A DNA stretch of 64,000 nt from Streptomyces guryensis (GTDB taxonomy: Bacteria; Actinomycetota; Actinomycetes; Streptomycetales; Streptomycetaceae), in contig NZ_JAJSBI010000016.1 in NCBI RefSeq assembly GCF_021261325.1, positions 124,001 through 188,000 on the forward strand. Reading direction: 5' to 3'. Shown here in pieces: positions 17,055 through 25,324 of the stretch (its first letter is position 1; each line of letters starts with the position of its first letter). A model generated the notes under the pieces. It had not been told where the DNA came from. It searched no databases and worked only from the letters and a program-made list of their open reading frames with translations. The position numbers and the translations under genes were made by a program.

Positions 17055-18293
17055 TCACTTGTAGAGGAGGTATTCCTTTCGAATCCGCCGGAACGCGGCC
17101 AGCTCCTCCTGCCAGTCCGCCACCACCTCGTCGGTGCGCGCGCCCGCGTCGATCGCGGTACGCACGCGAGTGGAGCCCGTGAGCTTGTCGATCCAGTCGT
17201 CCGACCGCCAGCTGAAGCCGCCCCACGCCTTCTTGGCGGTCACCAGCAGGGCGATCCCGGTACGCACGGGGTCGTACGCGGCGCGGTCGTGCACGTGGAT
17301 CTGCACGCCGCCGACGGTCCTGCCCTGGAACTTGGAGAAGGCCGGGGCGAAGTACGCCTCCCTGAAGTGGACACCCGGCAGGCCGAGTTCGTTCGCCGCG
17401 GCCGCCCACCTCCCGTCGATGCCCTCCCCGCCGAGCAGCTCGAACGGGCGGGTCGTGCCGCGGCCCTCCGACAGGTTGGTGCCCTCGAACAGGCACGTCC
17501 CCGAGTACACGAGTGCCGTGTCGGGCGTCGGCATGTTCGGGCTCGGCGGCACCCAGGGCAGCGACCAGGCGTCGTAGAACTCCGAGCGCCTCCACCCCGT
17601 CATCGTCACGGTCTCCAACGGCACCGGGGCTTCCAGGAACTCCCCGTTGAACAGCCGCGCCAGCTCGGCGACCGTCATGCCGTGCGCCTGGGAGATCGGC
17701 TGCCGGCCGACGAATGTCGCGAACTCCTTGTGCAGCACCGGGCCCTGGGCCGCGCGGCCGGTCACCGGGTTCGGCCGGTCGAGGACGGCGAAGCGCTTGC
17801 CGGCGAGCCGGGCGGCCTCCATGCAGTCGTACAGCGTCCAGATGTACGTGTAGAAGCGGGCGCCGACGTCCTGGATGTCGAAGACGACGGTGTCGACACC
17901 GGACGCCGTGAAGATGTCCGCGAGGGGCCGGCCGCTCTTGAGATACGTGTCGTAGACGGGGAGGCCGGTGGCGGGATCGTCGTAGCGGCCTTCGGAGCCG
18001 CCTGCCTGTGCGGTGCCGCGGAAGCCGTGTTCGGGGCCGAAGACGGCGACCAGGTTCACGCGGGTGTCCGCGTGCATGACGTCGACCATGTGGTGGACGT
18101 CTCGGGTCACGCCCGTGGGGTTGGTGACGATTCCGACTCGTTGGCCGTCGAGGAGTGCGTAGCCTTCGGCGGAGAGGCGTTCGAAGCCGGTGCGCAGTTG
18201 TTCGCGAGGGGTGGCCGCGGTGGCCTGCGGCGCTGCGGAGAGGGTCGTTGCTGCCGTTGTCGCTGCGAGGAGTGCTCGTCTGGATAGGCGCAT
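17055..18293 (-). CDS. namZ: NamZ-type exo-beta-N-acetylmuramidase (DUF1343), exported
   Basis: Releases terminal MurNAc from peptidoglycan fragments, the activity established for the DUF1343/NamZ family. 412 residues begin with a Tat-like signal (LSRRALLAATTAATT, then Ala-rich to about residue 27). Family motifs include GIVTNPTG, FGPEHGFRG near residue 90, FDIQDVGARFYTY near residue 145, LDRPNP, and SPNMPT. The start chosen is the methionine of MRLSRR. Next to two other hydrolase genes it may help recycle wall material during development, which is inference. Confidence 0.9.
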   Translation of the reverse strand: MRLSRRALLAATTAATTLSAAPQATAATPREQLRTGFERLSAEGYALLDGQRVGIVTNPTGVTRDVHHMVDVMHADTRVNLVAVFGPEHGFRGTAQAGGSEGRYDDPATGLPVYDTYLKSGRPLADIFTASGVDTVVFDIQDVGARFYTYIWTLYDCMEAARLAGKRFAVLDRPNPVTGRAAQGPVLHKEFATFVGRQPISQAHGMTVAELARLFNGEFLEAPVPLETVTMTGWRRSEFYDAWSLPWVPPSPNMPTPDTALVYSGTCLFEGTNLSEGRGTTRPFELLGGEGIDGRWAAAANELGLPGVHFREAYFAPAFSKFQGRTVGGVQIHVHDRAAYDPVRTGIALLVTAKKAWGGFSWRSDDWIDKLTGSTRVRTAIDAGARTDEVVADWQEELAAFRRIRKEYLLYK

Positions 18294-18350
18294 GGGGTGC
18301 ACGGTATTGCTACCGCAGGTTGTGGGGAAGGTGCGGGTTCGTGGGGGCTT

Positions 18351-18405
18351 GTCGCGCCCACGCGGCGGAGCCGCGAGCCGCAAATCGATACAGCCCCGCG
18401 CCCCT
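18351..18405 (+). repeat. Dispersed intergenic repeat (GTCGCGCCCACGCGGCGG family)
   Basis: It begins GTCGCGCCCACGCGGCGG and ends ACAGCCCCGCGCCCCT. The same two blocks, with a slightly shorter middle, occur at 60183-60232 inside a baseplate gene. Here it lies in the 194-nt divergent spacer between namZ and the SDR gene. Confidence 0.75.
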
Positions 18406-18438
18406 AAAAGCCTTGCAGTCGGCCCTTTCGTGTTACAT

Positions 18439-18452
18439 ACCGACCGGTTAGT
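18439..18452. promoter_or_regulatory. Putative TetR operator upstream of SDR-ligase-TetR operon
   Basis: ACCGACC-GGTTAGT is a 14-bp imperfect palindrome (two mismatches) 35 nt before the SDR start. A near-perfect version, CCGACCGGTCGG, lies at 23930-23941 upstream of the facing operon. The TetR gene lies inside the module, so one regulator may control both promoters. Confidence 0.65.
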
Positions 18453-18487
18453 CTGGCGGACAGCAGAGCCGCAGTCGAAGGAGACCG

Positions 18488-19261
18488 ATGGTGGAAGCCG
18501 TTCAGGGTGCTGGTGTGGTTGTCACGGGGGCCGGAGGTGGGATCGGGGCCGCACTTGCCCGTCGGTTCGCCGCCGAAGGGGCCCGGGTCGTCGTCAACGA
18601 CCTGGACGGTGAGCGGGCCAAGGCGGTCGCTGACGAGATCGGTGGTGTCGCCGTGCCCGGCGACGCCTCCGGGATCGTCGCCGACGCCCGGGACGCGCTC
18701 GGGGGGACCATCGACGTCTACTGCGCGAACGCGGGTGTGGCCTTCGAGGACGCGGGGCCGGGGCAGCCGCTCGACGAGCGGGCCTGGGCCGTCTCCTGGG
18801 ACGTCAACCTGATGGCTCATGTCCGGGCCGCTCATGAGCTGCTTCCCGAGTGGCTGGAGCGGGGCAGCGGCCGGTTCGTGTCCACCGTCTCCGCCGCCGG
18901 GCTGCTGACCATGATCGGCGCGCCCTCCTACAGCGTCACCAAGCACGGCGCGTACGCCTTCGCCGAGTGGCTCTCGCTCACCTACCGGCACCGCGGTCTC
19001 AAGGTGCACGCCATCTGTCCGCAGGGCGTCCGGACCGACATGCTGGCCGCCACCGGCAAAGCCGGCGACCTGGTGCTGCAGCCGACCGCGATCGAACCGG
19101 CGGACGTCGCGGACGCCCTGTTCAAGGGGATCGAGGAGGACCGGTTCCTGGTGCTTCCGCACCCCGAGGTCGCCGGGTACTACCAGGCCAGGGCCACCCA
19201 CCCCGACCACTGGCTGAGGAACATGAACCACCTCCAGCAGAAGTGGGAGGACGCACGGTGA
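18488..19261 (+). CDS. SDR-family oxidoreductase
   Basis: NAD(P)-dependent short-chain dehydrogenase of 257 residues. The cofactor-binding GAGGGIG lies near residues 16-22, NAG at about residue 83, and the catalytic pair is Y148 and K152 (SYSVTKHG). The C-terminal extension NHLQQKWEDAR is unusual but typical of this acyl-CoA-linked group. The GTG of the acyl-CoA ligase overlaps its stop codon, so the two are translationally coupled. It probably oxidises a hydroxyacyl or related intermediate; the substrate is unknown. Confidence 0.92.
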   Translation: MVEAVQGAGVVVTGAGGGIGAALARRFAAEGARVVVNDLDGERAKAVADEIGGVAVPGDASGIVADARDALGGTIDVYCANAGVAFEDAGPGQPLDERAWAVSWDVNLMAHVRAAHELLPEWLERGSGRFVSTVSAAGLLTMIGAPSYSVTKHGAYAFAEWLSLTYRHRGLKVHAICPQGVRTDMLAATGKAGDLVLQPTAIEPADVADALFKGIEEDRFLVLPHPEVAGYYQARATHPDHWLRNMNHLQQKWEDAR

Positions 19262-20925
19262 CCGACTCCCGTTACGCAGCCCGGCCCTGGGTGGCCCTGC
19301 TGAACGACGCCCAGGGCGGCCCCATAGAGCCCGCCGACTCCCTGGTGCACGCGCTGCGCCGGTCCGTCGCCGCGGCCCCGGACCGTGCCTTCCTCGCCTA
19401 CTTCGACGGGCGGCTGAGCTACCGCGAGGCCGACGAGCTGAGCGACTCGGTCGCCGGGCATCTGGCCGCCCGCGGCCTGGAGCGCGGCGACCGGGTGGCG
19501 ATCCTGCTGCAGAACTCCCCGCTCTTCGTGCTGGCGCTGCTGGGCGCCTGGAAGGCGGGGGCGATCGTCGTGCCCGTCAACCCCATGTACAAGTCGGGGG
19601 AGGTCGGGCACGTCCTGCGGGACGGCGAGGTCACGGCACTGATCTGCTCCGACCGGGCCTGGGAGTCGTATCTGCGGAAGACGGCCGAGGACTCGCCCGT
19701 GCAGATCGTGCTGACCGCCTGCGAGCTGGACTTCCAGACGCGGGGCGACGCGCGGGTGCTGGGCTTCGACCGGCTGCCGCAGGCCGCGGACGCCGCCGAC
19801 CTGACGACCGTGGCCCGCGCCGGGTACGAGGCGCCCGAGGGCCGCCGGCTCACGCCGTCCGACATCGCGCTGATCAGCTACACCTCGGGCACCAGCGGCA
19901 CCCCCAAGGGCGCCACCAACACGCACGGCAACATCATGTACAACGCGGAGCGGCAGCGGACGGGGCTCGCCCTGCCGGACGCACCCGTGTACTACGCGCT
20001 GGCGCCGCTGTTCCACATCACCGGGATGGTGTGCCAGCTCGGCGCCTGTCTCAACAGCGCGGGCACGCTCGTGCTGACGTACCGCTTCGAGGCGGGAGTC
20101 GTGCTGGAGGCGCTCGCCGAGCACCGGCCGCACTACACGGTCGGCCCGTCGACCGCCTTCATGGCGCTGGGCGCCCACCCGGACGCCACCCGCGACCACT
20201 TCTCGTCGTTCGTGAACATCTCCAGCGGCGGTGCGCCCGTGCCGCCCGCCCTGGTGGAGAAGTTCCGGGCGGGCTTCGGCCCGTACATCCGCAACGGCTA
20301 CGGACTGACCGAGTGCACCGCGCCCTGCGCCTCCGTGCCGCCAGGCCTGGAGGCACCCGTCGATCCTGCCTCCGGCACGCTGGCCGTGGGCCTGCCGGGC
20401 CCCGACACCGTCGTGCGCATCCTCGACGAACAGGGCCAGGAGGTGCCCTTCGGCGAGCAGGGCGAGATCGTCGTCCGCGGGCCGCAGGTCGTGCCCGGCT
20501 ACTGGCGGCGCCCGGACGCGACCGCCGAGACCTTCCCGGACGGTGAACTGCGCACCGGCGACATCGGTTTCATGGACGAGCAGGGGTGGCTGTACGTCGT
20601 CGACCGCAAGAAGGACATGATCAACGCGTCCGGTTTCAAGGTGTGGCCGCGCGAGGTCGAGGACGTCCTGTACACGCATCCCGCGGTCCGCGAGGCGGCC
20701 GTCGTCGGGGTGCCCGACGGGTATCGCGGTGAGACCGTCAAGGCGTACATCAGCCTGCGTCCGGGCGCCGACACGGACCCGGGTGAACTCGCGATGTACT
20801 GCAAGGAGAGACTGGCCGCCTACAAGTACCCGCGGCAGGTGGAGATCCTGCCCGACTTGCCGAAGACGGCGAGTGGGAAGATCCTCCGTCGGGAGCTTCG
20901 TTCCCGGCCGCAGGACAGCGAATAA
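19258..20925 (+). CDS. Class I AMP-forming acyl-CoA ligase (fatty-acid/long-chain type)
   Basis: Activates a carboxylic acid to acyl-AMP and then acyl-CoA. 555 residues from a GTG that overlaps the SDR stop. Motifs in order: ISYTSGTSGTPKGATNTHGN (P-loop-like A3, about residues 204-223), GYGLTEC (A5), RTGDIGF (A7), DRKKDMINASG (A8) and the adenylation lysine K541 in TASGKILRREL (A10). A longer frame starting inside the SDR gene is not the true N-terminus. With the neighbouring SDR, TetR, acyl-CoA dehydrogenase and kinase genes it forms a fatty acid or related acid degradation module. Confidence 0.94.
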   Translation: MTDSRYAARPWVALLNDAQGGPIEPADSLVHALRRSVAAAPDRAFLAYFDGRLSYREADELSDSVAGHLAARGLERGDRVAILLQNSPLFVLALLGAWKAGAIVVPVNPMYKSGEVGHVLRDGEVTALICSDRAWESYLRKTAEDSPVQIVLTACELDFQTRGDARVLGFDRLPQAADAADLTTVARAGYEAPEGRRLTPSDIALISYTSGTSGTPKGATNTHGNIMYNAERQRTGLALPDAPVYYALAPLFHITGMVCQLGACLNSAGTLVLTYRFEAGVVLEALAEHRPHYTVGPSTAFMALGAHPDATRDHFSSFVNISSGGAPVPPALVEKFRAGFGPYIRNGYGLTECTAPCASVPPGLEAPVDPASGTLAVGLPGPDTVVRILDEQGQEVPFGEQGEIVVRGPQVVPGYWRRPDATAETFPDGELRTGDIGFMDEQGWLYVVDRKKDMINASGFKVWPREVEDVLYTHPAVREAAVVGVPDGYRGETVKAYISLRPGADTDPGELAMYCKERLAAYKYPRQVEILPDLPKTASGKILRRELRSRPQDSE

Positions 20926-20972
20926 CAGCGCATCGATACAGGCAGAGAGCTTGGAAGGCAGGTGGCGGCACA

Positions 20973-21566
20973 GTGCCCAGAACGACGGACGGTGACGGTA
21001 CTCCCGTCCCGCAGCGGCTGCTGGCCGCCGCCACCCGGCTCTTCGCCGAGCAGGGCTACGACCGCACCTCGGTACAGGAGATCGTCGAGGCGGCCGGGGT
21101 CACCAAGGGGGCGCTGTACCACTACTTCGGCTCCAAGGACGACCTCCTGCACGAGGTGTACGCGCGCGTGCTGCGCGTCCAGCAGGAGCGCCTGGACGCG
21201 TTCGCGGACGCGGACGAGCCGATCGAGAAGCGGCTGCGCGGTGCCGCGGCCGACGTCGTCGTCACGACGATCGAGAACCTCGACGACGCGATGATCTTCT
21301 TCCGCTCCATGCACCATCTGAGCCCCGAGAAGAACAAGCAGGTGCGGGCCGAGCGCCGGCGCTACCACGAGCGCTTCCGTGCGCTGGTGGAGGAGGGCCA
21401 GGAGGCAGGGGTCTTCTCCAAGGCGACCCCGGCCGACCTGGTGGTGGACTACCACTTCGGCTCCGTGCACCACCTGTCGACCTGGTACCGCCCGGACGGG
21501 CCGATGGGTCCCCAGGAGGTCGCCGACCATCTGGCGGACCTGCTGCTGCGGGCGCTGCGTCCCTGA
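20973..21566 (+). CDS. TetR-family regulator of the acyl-CoA module
   Basis: 197 residues from a GTG start. The helix-turn-helix is TSVQEIVEAAGVTKGALYHY with FGSKDDLLHEVY, about residues 30-60. The C-terminal domain has HHLSPEKNKQVRAERRRYHE, a feature of TetR proteins that sense acyl-CoA esters in actinobacteria. It lies 47 nt behind the acyl-CoA ligase gene in the same direction. It probably binds the ACCGACCGGTCGGT-like sites at 18439 and 23927, controlling both strands of the module, with an acyl-CoA as inducer. This is inference. Confidence 0.9.
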   Translation: MPRTTDGDGTPVPQRLLAAATRLFAEQGYDRTSVQEIVEAAGVTKGALYHYFGSKDDLLHEVYARVLRVQQERLDAFADADEPIEKRLRGAAADVVVTTIENLDDAMIFFRSMHHLSPEKNKQVRAERRRYHERFRALVEEGQEAGVFSKATPADLVVDYHFGSVHHLSTWYRPDGPMGPQEVADHLADLLLRALRP

Positions 21567-21591
21567 AGCGCTGACGTACGAGGGCATGGGT

Positions 21592-21621
21592 AAGGGGCGG
21601 TCGCGATGGCGACCGCCCCTT
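21592..21621. terminator. Bidirectional intrinsic terminator
   Basis: AAGGGGCGGTCGC and its exact complement (13-bp arms) flank a GATG loop between two convergent genes. A short T-run follows on the plus strand and its complement serves the minus strand, so it can end both transcripts. Confidence 0.85.
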
Positions 21622-21633
21622 TCCCACGTGGTG

Positions 21634-22857
21634 TCACAGGTACTTCTTCAGCTCCCGTCGCGCCAGCGACCGCTGGTGCACCTCGTCCGGGCCGTCCGCG
21701 ATCATCAGCGTCCGGGCCCCGGCGTACAGCTCGGCCAGCGGGAAGTCCTGGCTGACTCCGCCCGCGCCGTGCAGCTGGATCGCCCGGTCGATGATGTCGA
21801 CGACCGCGCGGGGCGTGGCGATCTTGATGGCCTGGATCTCCGCGTGGGCGCCCCGGTTGCCGACCGTGTCCATCAGCCAGGCCGTCTTCAGCACCAGCAG
21901 CCGCAGCTGCTCGACGGTCACCCGCGCGTCGGCGATCCAGTTGTGCACCACGCCCTGCTGGGCCAGCGCCTTGCCGAAGGCCGTACGGGACACCGCCCGG
22001 CGGCACATCAGCTCGATCGCCCGCTCCGCCATGCCGATCAGCCGCATGCAGTGGTGGATACGGCCCGGACCGAGGCGGGCCTGGGCGATGGCGAACCCGC
22101 CGCCCTCCTCACCGATCAGATTGGTCACCGGCACGCGCGCGTGGTCGAAGATCACCTCGGCGTGGCCGCCGTGGTAGTGGTCCTCGTAGCCGAAGACCTG
22201 CATCGCCCGCTTGACGGTGACGCCCGGGGTGTCGCGGGGGACCAGGACCATGGACTGCTGACGGCGGATGTCCGCGCCGTCCGGGTCCGTCTTGCCCATC
22301 ACGATGAAGATCTTGCAGTCCGGGTTCATCGCCCCGGAGATGTACCACTTGCGGCCGGTGATGACGTACTCGGCTGTGCCGTCGGTGGCTCGCTCGATGT
22401 GCGTGGTGATGTTGGTGGCGTCGGAGGAGGCCACCTCCGGCTCGGTCATCGCGAACGCCGAGCGGATCTCGCCCGCCAGCAGCGGCTCCAGCCACTGCTT
22501 CTTCTGCTGCTCGTCGCCGAACTGCGCGAGCACCTCCATGTTGCCGGTGTCGGGCGCCGCGCAGTTCGTGGCGGTGGGTGCCAACTGCGGGCTGCGGCCG
22601 GTGATCTCGGCCAGCGGCGCGTACTGGAGGTTGGTCAGTCCGGCGCCGTGCTCGGAGTCCGGCAGGAAGAGGTTCCACAGGCCCTGCCTGCGCGCCTCCG
22701 CCTTGAGCTCCTCGACCACGGCCGGGGTGTCCCAGGGGGAGGCCAGCGCGGCCCGCTGCTCCTCCGCCACCGCCTCGGCCGGGTAGACGTACTCGTCCAT
22801 GAAGGCGAGCAGCTTGGCGCGCAGTTCCTCGGTGCGCGCGTCGAACGCGAAGTCCAT
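21634..22857 (-). CDS. Acyl-CoA dehydrogenase (ACAD10/11-like)
   Basis: FAD-dependent desaturase of 407 residues. It has the FAD motif FAMTEPEVASSDATN near residue 135, FGKALAQQGVVHNWIADA near residue 300, and the C-terminal ADGPDEVHQRSLARRELK that marks the ACAD10/11-like branch. In that branch an APH-type kinase partner occurs as a fused or neighbouring gene. Here the kinase gene lies 6 nt upstream in the same operon. This pairing is known from metabolism of 4-hydroxy acids, where the kinase phosphorylates the hydroxyl and the dehydrogenase-like enzyme acts next. Confidence 0.93.
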   Translation of the reverse strand: MDFAFDARTEELRAKLLAFMDEYVYPAEAVAEEQRAALASPWDTPAVVEELKAEARRQGLWNLFLPDSEHGAGLTNLQYAPLAEITGRSPQLAPTATNCAAPDTGNMEVLAQFGDEQQKKQWLEPLLAGEIRSAFAMTEPEVASSDATNITTHIERATDGTAEYVITGRKWYISGAMNPDCKIFIVMGKTDPDGADIRRQQSMVLVPRDTPGVTVKRAMQVFGYEDHYHGGHAEVIFDHARVPVTNLIGEEGGGFAIAQARLGPGRIHHCMRLIGMAERAIELMCRRAVSRTAFGKALAQQGVVHNWIADARVTVEQLRLLVLKTAWLMDTVGNRGAHAEIQAIKIATPRAVVDIIDRAIQLHGAGGVSQDFPLAELYAGARTLMIADGPDEVHQRSLARRELKKYL

Positions 22858-22863
22858 GGTCTG

Positions 22864-23886
22864 TCAGCCTTCCTGAAGAGTGGTCAGGCCGTGCTCGATG
22901 AACACGGGCACCAGGTCACCGATGCGGTCGAAGCCACGGCCGACCGTCTGGCCCAGCGTGTAGCGGTAGTGGATGCCCTCCAGGATCACGGCGAGCTTGA
23001 ACCAGGCGAACGCCGTGTACCAGGAGACGGACGAGACGTCGCGCCCCGAGCGGGCGGCATAGCGCTCGATCAGCTCGGCGGGGGAGGGATGGCCGGGGGC
23101 CTCGGCGGTCGTGGAGACCGGGGAGTCGGGCATGCCCAGCGGCATGCTGTACATCACCAGAAGGCCGAGGTCGGTGAGCGGGTCGCCGAGCGTGGACATC
23201 TCCCAGTCGAGGATCGCCTTGATGCGGTCGTCCTCGCCGATGAGGACGTTGTCGAGCCGGTAGTCGCCGTGGACGACGGCCGGTGCGGGGGAGGCGGGCA
23301 GCTGCCGGCCCAGCGACGCGTGCAGCTCGTCGATGCCGGCCAGGTCGCGGTTGCGGGAGGCGTCCAGCTGCTTGCCCCAGCGCCGCAGCTGCCGGTCCAG
23401 GAAGCCCTCGGGGCGGCCGAAGTCCGCCAGGCCCACCTCGGTGGGGTCCACCGCGTGCAGCTCGACCAGGGTGTCCACCAGGGACAGCACGGCGCCCCGG
23501 GTACGCTCCGGGCCGAGCGGGGCGAGCTGGTCGGCCGTGCGGTACGGCGTGCCCTCCACGAACTCCATGACGTAGAACGGCGACCCCAGCACCTCTTCGT
23601 CCTCGCAGAGGAGCACGGGGCGCGGCACGGGCACGTTCGTCGGGTGCAGTGCGCTGATCACCCGGTGCTCGCGCTTCATGTCGTGCGCGGTGGCCAGGAC
23701 ATGGCCGAGCGGGGGCCGGCGCACGACCCACTTCGAGGTACCGTCCGAGACGGCGTACGTGAGGTTCGACCGTCCGCCCTCGATCAGCCGGCCGGTCAGG
23801 GGGCCGTGCACCAGGCCGGGCCGCTCCTGGTCGAGCAGGCCGCGCAGCCGGTCGAGATCGAGACCTGGCGGGTGGTCGGGGCTCAT
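22864..23886 (-). CDS. APH-fold phosphotransferase (ACAD10-kinase-like)
   Basis: Kinase-fold protein of 340 residues. The ATP-binding lysine lies in KWVVRRPP near residue 50, the catalytic HGDYRLDNVLI near residue 201, and the metal-binding ILDWEMSTLGDP near residue 221. Sequence and gene order match the kinase partner of ACAD10/11-type dehydrogenases rather than drug-resistance kinases. The start at MSPDHPPG is preceded by AAAGGAG. The operator-like site at 23927-23944 lies upstream of the start. Confidence 0.9.
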   Translation of the reverse strand: MSPDHPPGLDLDRLRGLLDQERPGLVHGPLTGRLIEGGRSNLTYAVSDGTSKWVVRRPPLGHVLATAHDMKREHRVISALHPTNVPVPRPVLLCEDEEVLGSPFYVMEFVEGTPYRTADQLAPLGPERTRGAVLSLVDTLVELHAVDPTEVGLADFGRPEGFLDRQLRRWGKQLDASRNRDLAGIDELHASLGRQLPASPAPAVVHGDYRLDNVLIGEDDRIKAILDWEMSTLGDPLTDLGLLVMYSMPLGMPDSPVSTTAEAPGHPSPAELIERYAARSGRDVSSVSWYTAFAWFKLAVILEGIHYRYTLGQTVGRGFDRIGDLVPVFIEHGLTTLQEG

Positions 23887-23926
23887 CGGTGCTCCTTTGC
23901 GGGCGCGAGAAGGGTTCCCGACCATG

Positions 23927-23944
23927 ATGCCGACCGGTCGGTAT
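23927..23944. promoter_or_regulatory. TetR operator upstream of kinase/dehydrogenase operon
   Basis: ATGCCGACCGGTCGGTAT contains the perfect 12-bp palindrome CCGACCGGTCGG and is symmetric at all but one outer pair. It matches the site at 18439-18452 that precedes the facing operon. It is probably bound by the TetR protein encoded between the operons. Confidence 0.75.
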
Positions 23945-23985
23945 GTCGTCCAGTCCGTGCGGCGAACGTGATCTGAGCCACGATA

Positions 23986-24027
23986 GGCCGACGGCTCCCC
24001 GCGCAGTAGCGCGGGGAGCCGTCGGCC
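23986..24027 (-). terminator. Strong 19-bp stem-loop terminator
   Basis: GGCCGACGGCTCCCCGCGC pairs perfectly over 19 bp with its downstream complement around an AGTA loop. It begins 29 nt past the stop of the minus-strand histidine-rich gene and would end that transcript before the kinase promoter. Confidence 0.85.
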
Positions 24028-24055
24028 GGGCGGTTCCGGCTTGTTCCGGCCGGTT

Positions 24056-24352
24056 TCAGTGGTCGTCCCAGTGGCCGTCGTGCGGGGCGTGCCGATGGCC
24101 GTCGTGCAGGTAGTCGACGTGGTCGCCGTGCAGGACGCTCTCGTGTCCGCAGCCCTCGCCGTGCCGGTGGTCGTGGCCCTCGTGGGGCGCGTGTCCGTCC
24201 GGCTCGCACTCGTCCCAGTGGCCGCCGTGCTCACGGTGCAGATGCCCGTCGTGCGCGTAGTCGACGTGATCCCCGTGCGGCACCTGCGTGTGACCGCAGG
24301 CGGGGCCGTGGATGTGGGCGTGAGAAGCGTGTTCCAGGTGAAGGGTGGTCAT
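24056..24352 (-). CDS. Small histidine-rich protein, probable metal binding
   Basis: 98 residues, 27 of them His, with three Cys. Two similar modules follow each other, each with CGH, HGDHVDY, HDGH, and GHWD (about residues 19-48 and 68-97). No signal peptide or membrane segment is visible. Such composition points to reversible binding of zinc, nickel, cobalt or copper in the cytoplasm, as storage or buffering. It has its own strong terminator. Two DUF202 membrane genes lie upstream on the same strand, 134 nt away. No metal-responsive operator is evident. Confidence 0.82.
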   Translation of the reverse strand: MTTLHLEHASHAHIHGPACGHTQVPHGDHVDYAHDGHLHREHGGHWDECEPDGHAPHEGHDHRHGEGCGHESVLHGDHVDYLHDGHRHAPHDGHWDDH

Positions 24353-24486
24353 GGGGGCTCACCTTCGGGAAATGCGGCTGATGACGTCGGACAGGGTGCC
24401 ATGCGAACGGTGCATATCGGACCATTCGGCTTGCGTGGCGTCCGCGTGTGCCGGAGGGCGGAGCCGCTGAGGGGTGAAGTCCCTGG

Positions 24487-24810
24487 TCAGAGGACCAGCG
24501 CTGCCCCGCACGCCGCCAGGGCCACCGTGCACAGGACCGCCGCCGTGGCGTGCCGCGGGGTGAGTGCCGGGGGGCTGTCGGAGGACGCCAGGGCGCCTAT
24601 GCGGCGGTGGGCGACGAGGAGGAAGCCCAGCCAGAGGGCGCAGCACAGGGCGCATGCGATGATCCCGGCCGCGGAGACACTGCCGTGCAGCGCGGTCTTC
24701 GCGGCGAGGACGGCGACCACGGTGCTCGCCAGCGTCGTACGCCGCCAGGCGAGCCGGGTCCGCTCCGGCTGAAGGCCGGGGTCGCGCTCCTGGCCCGCGT
24801 CGGCGTTCAT
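24487..24810 (-). CDS. DUF202 family membrane protein
   Basis: 107 residues. The conserved cytoplasmic start QPERTRLAWRRTTLA is followed by three hydrophobic segments (STVVAVLAAK, GIIACALCCALWLGFLLV, and AAVLCTVALAACGAALVL), as in DUF202. Function is unknown for the family. It is the second of a pair of DUF202 genes: its ATG overlaps the stop of the upstream gene by 4 nt, so the two are translationally coupled and may form a complex. Confidence 0.85.
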   Translation of the reverse strand: MNADAGQERDPGLQPERTRLAWRRTTLASTVVAVLAAKTALHGSVSAAGIIACALCCALWLGFLLVAHRRIGALASSDSPPALTPRHATAAVLCTVALAACGAALVL

Positions 24811-25199
24811 CCCTCCCACCCGGCGAGGACGACGACGACCATCGCCACGGCCACGACCGCGACGACGATGCTCAGCAGCGCGGGGAACCGCGAGACCGGC
24901 AGGTCCTCGCCGCGGCGCATGGCCCGTTCGCAGCGCATCCAGTGGTTGACCGCGCGCAGGGAGCACAGCACGCCCGCGCCGAGCAGTGCGAGCGCGAGTC
25001 CCGCGCGCCAGGCCCAGCGCAGGTCCGGCAGGAACTGGTCCACCGCGAAGCCGCCGCCGATCAGGGCGAGGGCGGTGCGCAGCCAGGCCAGGAAGGTGCG
25101 TTCGTTCGCCAGCGAGAAGCGGTAGTCCGGCGTTCCGCCCTCTTCTCGGATCTGTGCGGGGGTGAACCAGAGCCGGACGTTCCGTGCGAATTCGATCAC
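24807..25199 (-). CDS. DUF202 / YidH family membrane protein
   Basis: 130 residues from a GTG start. It has the family signature SLANERTFLAWLRTALALIG near residues 29-48, three predicted transmembrane helices, and a basic loop after the second (HWMRCERAMRRGEDLP). YidH-like proteins have no established role. The following gene encodes a related but shorter copy that overlaps its stop codon. Confidence 0.87.
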   Translation of the reverse strand: MIEFARNVRLWFTPAQIREEGGTPDYRFSLANERTFLAWLRTALALIGGGFAVDQFLPDLRWAWRAGLALALLGAGVLCSLRAVNHWMRCERAMRRGEDLPVSRFPALLSIVVAVVAVAMVVVVLAGWEG

Positions 25200-25234
25200 G
25201 CTTACGACTTTATCCAGCTACGGTCTGCGTCGTC

Positions 25235-25305
25235 TGCTGGGGGCCGCGCCCCCAGGCCGCCGCTTTCGGCCTGAACGGCCCGTCCTCAAACGCCGGACGG
25301 CTGAA
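25235..25305 (-). repeat. Dispersed Streptomyces intergenic repeat, inverted copy
   Basis: Read on the minus strand it contains CCGTCCGGCGTTTGAGGACG, GTTCAGGCCGA and a GGGGGC-type hairpin, the same order as at 2244-2311. It lies between the Nudix hydrolase stop and the start of the downstream DUF202 gene and probably acts as a terminator. Confidence 0.75.
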
Positions 25306-25324
25306 ACAGGCGGACCGGTGCTCG

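Noticed and set aside
18850..19257. N-terminal extension of the acyl-CoA ligase frame into the SDR gene
   Set aside because: It runs through the SDR coding region in another frame. The GTG at 19258 overlaps the SDR stop and gives the normal family length.
24041..24772. Plus-strand frame opposite the histidine-rich and DUF202 genes
   Set aside because: Its Val/Ala-rich translation reflects the complementary codons of His and is not a known protein.
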